From Eretmocerus hayati (taxonomy: Eukaryota > Arthropoda > Insecta > Hymenoptera > Aphelinidae): a DNA stretch of 64,000 nt. This document shows positions 56,450-64,000 of this stretch, piece by piece. The stretch spans positions 155,625,121 through 155,689,120 of the forward strand of contig CM056742.1 in the NCBI GenBank assembly GCA_029851415.1. The letters are read 5' to 3'. Under the pieces are notes generated by a model. It saw nothing but the letters and a program-made list of their open reading frames with translations, was not told the origin of the DNA and ran no database searches. The stretch's first letter is position 1, and every line of letters begins with the position of its first letter. The position numbers were made by a program, and so were the translations under genes.

Positions 56450-56912
56450 AGGAGGATCACCGCTGCAAAGAGATTATTTGGACCCTCGGTTGCGGCTCGG
56501 GCTGAAAACCAACCGCTCGAAAAAGAGCTACAACCTCATAAAATCGGTGAGAAAATCTACTACTCTGCTCAATACATGGACATCTATCGCTCCTTGAAAC
56601 TCTCCTAGAGCTGCCCACCCAACCGTTCGGTTGACAATTACACTATGTTTTACTATATTTGTTTTAGGTCGACGAGGTCAACGTGTACGAGTTTACTTCA
56701 GCGCTCAAAATAATCGATTGCCTCGTCGATTCCACCGAACTTCCACTACTTGCAGTTATATCGTTGAGTATTGTCGTTACACACTCGACTGCGTCTGGCA
56801 GATTTGCGCATATTAGTGCCTTCCGATTTAACCCGGCTTGCTCGAATAATGAAATTAATCAGCTTGGTACGTCTTTACGATGGCGCCACGATGAAAGCAC
56901 GTCATTATGAAA
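56450..56912 (+). CDS. doubtful two-exon gene fragment
   Basis: A plus-strand frame reading DYLDPRLRLGLKTNRSKKSY then NLIKS ends at a GTGAGA donor (about 56,548). A TTTGTTTTAG acceptor (about 56,667) opens VDEVNVYEFTSALKIIDCLV and continues with a hydrophobic LPLLAVISLSIVV segment to a stop at about 56,910. Both splice sites are in phase 0, giving one continuous reading of roughly 110 residues with a short intron typical of insects. I do not recognise the family. Overlapping frames are also open, so chance is a real possibility. Confidence 0.18.
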
Positions 56913-57189
56913 GATCGCTTCTGCTCACTTGGTTGCTTTCCATAAAATTACACACTGTAGACAGAAATTCTTGGGATTATCAGATTTATCTGATGAAAAT
57001 CAAACGGTACGGTTTTGAGATTACGGCCACACAAAAGTTTTCCCACTCGTATTTAAATATTTCATGTAAATGAGATGTCATTAGCAGGTCCATAAGTTCT
57101 GGAATATTTGTTTACGATTCACTCCTACTATACAAGTGCCAAGGATAATTTACATCAGATCATAATTGGTGCATCAATTAAATTTTCCT

Positions 57190-57995
57190 GAAAGTATTGT
57201 GAATAGAGCTTAGTCATACCTCACCAGGTGAGGTCCTGGACTACTGTGCAATTGTGTACCTAGATGCTGGGAATGATCAGAGGCAACGTATACAGAGAAT
57301 GAACAATACATGTGTGAGGTATATATTTGGGCTGAGGAAAATTGAACACATTACTCCGTATAGGAAACAATTGGACTGGTTACGTACTGATAGACGCCGG
57401 GACTATTTCACAGCTATACTAATGTATAAAATTTTGAATTTGAAAGAACCAGGTTACCTGGCGGAAATGTTCTTTAAGTATCAGGCCAAATATCCGAAGC
57501 GAGGTGATGCTAAACACCAAGACCTTATTGCCTCCTTTATGCGAACTAATACTGGAGGCTCCTCCTTCCAGATAAGAGGTGCTAAACTCTGAGACTCCAT
57601 TCCCTCCTCAATACGCCACCTTCCATCTTTGGCCTCTTTCAAAATAGCGATTCGAGAATATCTTTTTCAATTAGATTAACTATCCTCCCCAGTGGCGATT
57701 GAGAGTCTTCGACACTTGAGTTAGAAGAAAATTGTTGTGTAGTATGATACTTCATCAGATTTATGATGAATATGACCTAGTCCTCCAGACTGTGATAATT
57801 TACAGAAGACTCCTGTGATAACTATGTTACGTAATGAGCTCATATCAAAGATGATTTTCTATCCATAGTTTATACTTTTATTATGACCCGTGATATCGTC
57901 ACGAGATTCGAGACTGAAATCCTGTATTCTCACCCAATGTATTAGGAGTTTTGTCAAAAGACAAATAAAGATTATTCTATTCTATTCTAATAGCG
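57190..57995 (+). mobile_element. 5'-truncated LINE, 3' end
   Basis: It contains the last part of ORF2 (57,230-57,679), about 300 bases of 3' untranslated sequence and a tail of ATTCT repeats (57,971-57,988) after AATAAAG. This is a typical dead-on-arrival LINE insertion. The left border near 57,190 is approximate. Confidence 0.8.
57230..57679 (+). pseudogene. LINE ORF2 C-terminal fragment
   Basis: The plus-strand reading EVLDYCAIVYLDAGNDQRQR, then NNTCVRYIFGLRKIEHITPY, LDWLRTDRRRDYFTAILMYK and GYLAEMFFKYQAKYP, is the standard region after the RT domain of Jockey/CR1-like LINEs. It leads to the terminal block (GAKL)xDSIPSSIRHLPSLASFK and ends EYLFQLD-stop at 57,677-57,679. The conserved tryptophan before DSIP is replaced by a TGA stop (57,590-57,592); otherwise the frame is open, so this copy is comparatively young. 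No RT catalytic motif remains because of 5' truncation. The LINE at 34,575-35,620 has closely similar segments. Confidence 0.9.
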
Positions 57996-59259
57996 TATAA
58001 CTTAACGTTTCGGAAAAAATATTTGTTTACGGTTCTTTCGTGATTAACACAATTCTCAAGAAACATCCTCTTTATTAAGCTCATCAATTTTGAACTGAAC
58101 ATCAATGAAAAGTGATATAAATGCGACGGTGAAAACCGGCATTCCGCCCCAGAGCGCGAGACAGTACAAACGCGCATTTCTGCACCTTTAAAAGTCAAAC
58201 CCTTTGGAATGTTATTAGTTTGAAATCTATCTATGAGATCCTTACGAATTTTTGCGGGTCCCTCCGGTGGTAAGCTAACGGAAGTATTCATCTGATCTTG
58301 ATTCATCTTCTATTTCTCAACTTCTGATATTTTAATTTCTTCCTCTGTTCCAAGCCATCCTGCACGAAATGCACATGTGCAATGTGTAATTCTTCAAATT
58401 ATTAATAAGTTGGATTTCCCTACCGGGTCGTCGCGAAGTCTACCCATCTGAGTGACCGTGGTCGCATACTCTATACAGTCCACTCATCAGTTTGAGCCAA
58501 TAATTAATTGCTATGCTACAACTCAATCCATTCCACTGTCTGATAGAAAGTGCCAACCAGCACACTTTCAGATAGAACCCTCATTACTCGACTGTTTCCA
58601 ACGGTTCTGGAGTAAAAATTTTGTTAGCCAAGCAACCCACAACCAGATGGCAAAACATATGACTTACCAGACAGACGCATCCGGTCACTCTCACCTCGGT
58701 CTTGATTCCTTGGAGAAAGAATTCGTCCGATACATTTTTATCTGATGCTAAGATGTTATACTATTCTAAAGAGCGGTGTAAAGCTATGATAAGTGCCCTG
58801 CAAAACCCTCAACGATATGGTCGCTCATGAAGTCATTGACTTTTTTCGTTAACTTGACAGCCGCGACTAGTGTATTTGACAATCATGAACTCGGAACATT
58901 GTCTCAAGCGAAATTTCAGATTTCAGCACCGGGTCATCATCGGTGGGGCCTGTTGGCACAGCGTGTTGGGGACCCATGTAAGGGCATCGGTGGTTTCCAG
59001 AGTTCAGAAGCATTGCCAGATATTCATGGATTGATGTCAGTATTACCGAATACGATTTTTGTACATTAATAGATTCTTGCAAAATTCAAATTAGTCATTC
59101 AAAAAAATATACGGGCTCACTTAAACTCTTACGAAAATATAATCATGTCACTATAGCTTCACAATGGCGCTGACGTCTGAAATTATTTATGAGTCTAACT
59201 AAACCAAAATATCCTATAGTTTCTGGAAACGTCGGAGTTATAATGTATACCTCAAAACA
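57996..59259. other. no gene established
   Basis: A minus-strand frame at 58,306-57,977 begins with a reasonable ATG context (AGAAGATGA) and encodes a hydrophilic 109-residue peptide (PEGPAKIRKDLIDRF). I cannot assign it. A plus-strand frame at 58,452-58,745 is likewise unassigned. Confidence 0.3.
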
Positions 59260-59700
59260 TTGGTATTCACGCTTTATAGACAAAACATCCTGCAGGGAAG
59301 GCAGTATTAGATCCAAAAACCTAGAAAGATGATTAAACCGGCGAATACTTAGAGGCTCGGGCCAAAAATGCATTCAGGAGAAAAAAATCAGTCATAAAAC
59401 ATAGGAAAGGCAACCAAAACAGCAAATACTCGGGTGGTCGGAACAAGACTCCTGCATGAATGGAAAAGTATGAATTCCAAAAGCCCAGGAAGCAATCAAA
59501 ACCGAGTATACCCAGATTCTAGGAGTAGAAATTCCACCGTTGGAACGAATTTGTTTCGGAAATTGGAACTAAAAAGGCAAGAAAACCCGTCAATGTTTAA
59601 GCCAGAAATTTTGTGAGAGACGCAAGTCGAATTCGAACGCTAGAAAGGCAATTGTACTCACAAATATCCGGGCGCTTGAACAAAGTATTAATCTGGCCAA
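59260..59700. repeat. possible decayed ~80-bp tandem repeat
   Basis: Loosely similar segments (CTAGAAAGgcaat, aAAtACTCGGGtg, CGGaACAAg-type strings) recur at about 59,320, 59,401, 59,485, 59,565 and 59,641. Similarity is weak and the period only approximate. Confidence 0.3.
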
Positions 59701-60300
59701 ATCCTAACATCTGCCCTCACTGAAATGTAAATCCTCGGACCTTGAGAATTAAGGATCCTCGATTCCTTTTATTACTCAAAGTTGTAAGGTACAGAATGAC
59801 TTGAATATCCTTGGGAAATGAGATGAAACTATCTCATTGAAAGGTTTTTTACATTGGAAAAAGGGTGGAGGCGTTCTTTGGAGCCACTTTGGTGGGGGCC
59901 TATAGGCCTAAGCCTCGAAGCCTAATCTGTAGATCTGGCGCTGCGAAGTTTCATGGCTAGATATCAGCTAAAAATTAATTAAAGCCTATGGAGCCAGTAA
60001 AAAAGTCACTTATTTATTTGGCAAGGTCTTACTGAATGTGAAGAAAGAAGAGTAGAATTTCAGTGGATTTGAGATCGATCCCTACCGATTCCAACGGAGA
60101 AAAAAGGTTATTAAGAATAGACAAAAATGTCACTAAATTTTGACCTAGATTAATATCGACGAAACGACAAAATTCTGGTGCTTAATTGAACTTGGAAGCA
60201 TTCCAAATGTGTTGATTACCCCCGAACAACTGGATCACACTATAGCATAAAAACCAGCTTGATGCTCGAATGAAATTTTAATTTGCCGTAGACAGCGTCG
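59701..60300. other. no gene seen
   Basis: No gene or repeat recognised. Confidence 0.35.
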
Positions 60301-60620
60301 AAAGAGGTGTAAGAATTACAGTCGGGGTGTAGGTGGCGCCCTATGATGGGCCATCTAATGCAAAGGGGTTGCTCGTAGATAGATATAGCTGTTAGAGAGG
60401 GGAAACCAAGTGGTGGCAGCTAGACACAGGCGAGGGTGATATGGAGTGGCGGCGCAGCGTGGCTCCCGCGTGGGTGGGCTTCCCCTCCCGTTTATAAGCA
60501 TCGATCCGACAACGCCAACGTGTTCTCTGGAGCGCAGCCGATAGAGTATAACTGCGAGCTCTATCTAGTACTATACCCCAAGAGTAAAATTTTCAAATGC
60601 AGACTGGCTGGATACTGAGC
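60301..60620. other. GC-rich patch with TATA-like sequence
   Basis: GC-rich segment with GGCGGCGCAGCG and a TTTATAAG box (60,491-60,498) followed by CpG-containing sequence. It could be a core promoter on the plus strand, but no downstream coding exon is identified. Confidence 0.22.
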
Positions 60621-61956
60621 ACAGTTAGGCATAGATATTCTTGGTTATATGGGATATATGACAATTGAGTATGAGGCTATTATATCTATGTGTGCATGCG
60701 ACGAAGTGCAATTGACGGGTATCTTATATATGAGTTATTGAAGAAGGGGTAGTATTCGTAGGTAGTCGAGTCGTAGGAGTATTTTAGAGAATGGGCTGTT
60801 TAGGTATTGTGTTAATTCTATACATGCTGAGGGAATGATATGGGCGTGCATGGGAGGGTTATATGATGGTGAGCGTCGTCGCGGGGACGATTCATTGTAA
60901 ATCGATATGTACCCACAAATGCGACCCCAGACTGTGTATTAAACGGTGACTCGGCGATTTGAAAAGAGTTATGTTGGGCGTGGGTATTTTGGAATCGGTT
61001 AATATGTTCATCGTGAGGTGCTCAAGTGGTGATAATCCGTTGATGATGATGATGAAAGATGCTAGGAATGCGAGACAGGCCTCGATTGCTCATTGATGGA
61101 CAGCAATCATTTGCCCATGTTTTATTTCTGGTATTCATTGCACGCAGAGGATAAAACGAGTTTGATCGAGGGTTTTTACTATGTTTATCGATCGAAGAAT
61201 GAATGATGAGTCGAGGTTCTAGAAATGTATCACTGGTTCTTGAATATGAGTTTTGAAATGATGACTTGACTCCTTCGACGATGTCAATGTGCGAAATGAC
61301 TTGATATAGAAACTCGCCACTCAATTCATCGATGACATTGATATTCGTCATCGAGATAGAAAGTTTTGGTCAGAACGATTACCTCAGCACGAACACAGGA
61401 CGCGACAGATTTATTCAAACAAGAAAAAAAAATTATTCTCATTTTTTTTAAAATGATAATGCTGAACGTATAAGGCGGAGCGTACAGAAGTCGAAACCTG
61501 CAACACTGACGAAAGAAATTTTCATCTTCTCAACAATACCCGTTACACATCTTCCACAGAAATATCGATTATGTGATATCATAAATAAATTATCACGTAT
61601 CAATAGGAGAACTACGTTCGACATCTCATTACTATAATATGACTAACGAGAATTTATCTAGATTCAATGAATTCGTCAGAACCTGCTGCATTATATCGTA
61701 AGCTAAGTGGACCTCACTTGCCCCTATACCCAACTTGACCCATATGAGTGGTTCAGAATTGAATTGGAGAATACAGTCCAGTTTTAAAAAGAGCAAAAAA
61801 TCAGCCTGAAAATCCTCACGTTTTGGCGGATTCGAATTGATCCTCTGCAAACGATTTTTCCCATCTTCTCTATGATGTTCTTCGACTTAAAGATGATTCC
61901 AAAATGGCTTCAATTTATGGTTGAATTGTGGGAGACCACGGAATGAATGAGTCTCA
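60621..61956. other. no gene established
   Basis: Short frames only, including a 109-codon minus-strand frame (61,351-61,022) with no recognisable domain. Confidence 0.3.
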
Positions 61957-62790
61957 AAAGTGGACTTACAAGGGAGCACCAGGTCTGTGGAACATGGATA
62001 TCGAGGAAAGTCTGGGAGTCATCTTGTTCCGATGAGAAATACCCGCAAGGGGGGGTTGGGGCACCTTAGTGCCTTATGCCTGGAGTCTAACGAGCTCCCG
62101 GTCCCAGTCAGCACCCGCCGAAGCGTGGAGACCGCACTTCTCCGTCTGGCACCCCGGGAATGGGTGAGTCTAGGGACTCGCATTGGAATCGTTTCCGGTC
62201 GATAACAATGCGAACCTGGAGGACTTATCCATCAATCCGTGAGGCTCTCTGGACTCCAAGGAAGCCTAGAAGAGTCCTAAACTCCCCACCGCGGGGTGGG
62301 TTTCGGCCTTGTGCCGGGGGGCGAGCCCGGAATTCGGTAGTCAGGGAGAAGGAGCGGGTCATTTTCGAATCGCTTGTGGTTCGGTGGAGGCCGTCCTCCG
62401 AACCGACGCGCTGGCAGGGCGTATTCCTGCCCCGCACCCATGGCGGCAACCAGGGTTGAGCCGAAAGGCAGGGACCCGGTATACAAAAACCAATGTTCCT
62501 GTTCCGATGAGAAATGGAAGTATCTCAAAGTATTCAATCCCATGGGCCTTCTATTCCGGGATAATACAGCTGTGAAAATTAGCACCATCCATTTTTAAAA
62601 TGACACGAGTATAGATATAGTGAAAATGATAATATCCACAGCAGTATTCCAGGATAAGAAGCCTATTAGATTAAACCCTCGAAGATAATCCCATTCCTCC
62701 TCAAAACAAGATGATTCCGAGGATGATTCCCACAGCTTTATCGAGATCCGGATTCCGCAGACCTGGTGCTCTCCTTGTTAGTCCACTTTG
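61957..62790. mobile_element. foldback MITE, family F1 copy 3, with insertion
   Basis: AAAGTGGACTTACAAGGG at the left is inverted at the right end (CTCCTTGTTAGTCCACTTT, about 62,771-62,789). The arms share AGCACCAGGTCTG and GATTCC/GGAATC blocks. The body resembles the copy at 15,918-16,264 (TCATCTTGTT…GAGAAAT, CAATCCCATGGG…CTAT). It is interrupted by a 460-bp insertion. Confidence 0.8.
62041..62500. mobile_element. 460-bp GC-rich insertion with 16-bp target duplication
   Basis: TGTTCCGATGAGAAAT occurs at 62,025-62,040 and again at 62,500-62,515, exactly where the host foldback element is interrupted. The insert starts ACCCGCAAGGGGGGGTTGGG and ends ATACAAAAACCAATGTTCCT, is strongly GC-rich, lacks terminal inverted repeats and has no protein I recognise. 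A 16-bp duplication without inverted ends is typical of target-primed retrotransposition, so a SINE or internally deleted LINE is likely. Confidence 0.85.
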
Positions 62791-63129
62791 ATTCTGAACC
62801 ACTCATATATCGATCTCATCAGGAGTGGGCTTTCGTTGACATTCTCTCAAATTTTTTTGTTTCTGATGTTAAAATATGAGAATACCGATACATAGTTCGG
62901 ACCGACCTCGAATGATTTCTGCAGCACAGAAAATTTGAGGTGATTTTCCTATTCTTCGTGTTTGCACAGCTAAGAAGTCGACGAGAAAATAGCGTGACCG
63001 TTGCCAAACTTCTTTAATTCCACCATTTTTAACGTACCTTGTCGCAAAACCTTTCGAATTCATTTTTCTGAGTTTCAAAACTCGGATCTGGAGCTGTTCT
63101 ATGTGCAAAGCCAAGATATGATTCGTAAA
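62791..63129. other. no gene seen
   Basis: AT-rich interval without recognised features. Confidence 0.3.
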
Positions 63130-63540
63130 ACAAGAATGCCAATATCGGAGTGTGTCCAACATGCCCCCATTAGGTTATCTCGGAATGTCGTGCAGTGCTA
63201 CTTTTAATACCATTCGGAACGTGTTTTTCACGTCGGAATAGTGTTTGGGACCGACAGAAAGGTCACATTATGGTTGCACGGCTATATATAAAAATGAATA
63301 AAAATAATTGTATGCAGTTTATTGTCGTTCAACATTGTTTCAAATGGTGGGCGCAAGTTTGGTACACCCTTTTATTATCTCTCAAAATTTACTTTTTGGG
63401 CATAATAACAAGCTCGGTTTGAGTTGGTCTAAATTTGACGTGTTTCAGCTCATTCTGAAGGTTTCAAGACAAGCGTCAAAATAAGCTGAGGTATCATAAT
63501 ACGTTGACAACATATTGAGATCAGCCAGATTTGACGGGAG
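63130..63540. mobile_element. fragment of TGCCCCC-family element
   Basis: GTGTGTCCAACATGCCCCCA at 63,150-63,169 matches the family terminus. The minus strand of about 63,430-63,530 matches the body of the 54,134 element (CTCAATAT…CAACGTA…CTCAGCT…CCTTCAGAATGAGCTGA). Boundaries unclear. Confidence 0.55.
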
Positions 63541-64000
63541 AAAGATTCGATGGGAGCAGGTTCAAGCCTCCATGTGCTCAAGCATCAGGTCATTTGCGGG
63601 TATCATTGCCTTCTCAGGTACTGAGGCTAATTATTCTTGTCAGTGAGGAATCATAATTGCCTTGCGCTCGCAGGCTCATTTCAGGCGTGAAGAATTTATT
63701 ACCCTCACTTCGCTCTGGAACTAAACTGTTTTTATATCGCGTCCGAATTTCATCATGTGCTATTCAAGTCTCCGGATAATCGCAGTTGTGGGGTGCTTGT
63801 CGCGATTTAGGACCCATTTTTTCGGATTCAAATTGCAAGCAAAATTTCACATGGGGAAACCTGATAAAACTCTTATTTGAGTGTTTCTTGCGATTGAGGG
63901 TGGCATCTCGATCTCGACTCGAACGACGAATATGAATCTCAAAATCACGTAAAATACTCGATGTCATCCGATTCTCGTACAACGAACGTAGTGGAAGCCA
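63541..64000. other. right flank, no gene seen
   Basis: No gene or repeat recognised. Confidence 0.3.

Noticed and set aside
62160..62598. Several 74-103-codon frames in both orientations
   Set aside because: They lie in the GC-rich insertion and overlap in most frames, as expected from base composition.

Overview
This is a eukaryotic window, almost certainly from an animal and most likely an insect with a repeat-rich, AT-rich genome. The reasons are canonical GT-AG introns, several 5'-truncated non-LTR retrotransposons (LINEs) with insect-like reverse transcriptases, a Mutator-like element, a Tigger/pogo element, TA-flanked inverted-repeat elements, and no operons or bacterial genes. A hymenopteran is my guess, not a demonstration. 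No complete host gene can be recognised. Most of the DNA is transposon-derived, tandem-repeat or unassigned non-coding sequence.

Layout. 0-2.2 kb: a 1.9-kb foldback palindrome. 2.2-9 kb: non-coding DNA, a weak receptor-like exon (5.2-5.5 kb), and a minus-strand coding exon split by a 1.7-kb TA-flanked transposon (6.6-8.8 kb) that carries a second element and a tRNA-like sequence. 9.4-16.3 kb: three foldback elements and two low-complexity arrays (a purine-rich GGGATA/GGGACA-like array and a GGTCTAGTYC-like array). 17-23 kb: GC-rich patches and a run of inverted-repeat elements. 24.3-25.3 kb: the 3' part of a minus-strand LINE. 27.3-28.5 kb: a ~26-bp minisatellite full of CACGTG E-boxes whose orientation flips at its right end. 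29.3-30.3 kb: a CpG-rich, regulatory-looking island with microsatellites. 30.8-35.6 kb: a plus-strand LINE interrupted by foreign DNA that contains an apparently intact Mutator-like element (32,037-34,205) encoding a 450-residue FLYWCH/MULE transposase across one intron. 36.8-38.8 kb: a decayed Tigger element split by a MITE with near-perfect 46-bp inverted ends. 39.4-41.2 kb: a cluster of a TTATACCGTTCTGG motif. 41.9-43 kb: a ~330-bp tandem satellite. 46.5-48.5 kb: a 2.0-kb palindrome with ~0.93-kb arms. 51.2-53 kb: a minus-strand LINE. 54.1-55.1 kb: a TIR element related to copies at 7.1 kb and 63.1 kb. 57.2-58 kb: a plus-strand LINE 3' end. 62-62.8 kb: a foldback element carrying a 460-bp GC-rich insertion flanked by a 16-bp target duplication.

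The genes do not form a pathway. The unifying theme is nested transposition and an unusual density of long inverted repeats (about eleven in 64 kb). The most useful leads are the intact-looking Mutator-like element, the transposon insertion that splits an open exon exactly in frame, the 2-kb palindrome, and the GC-rich insertion with a clean target-site duplication.
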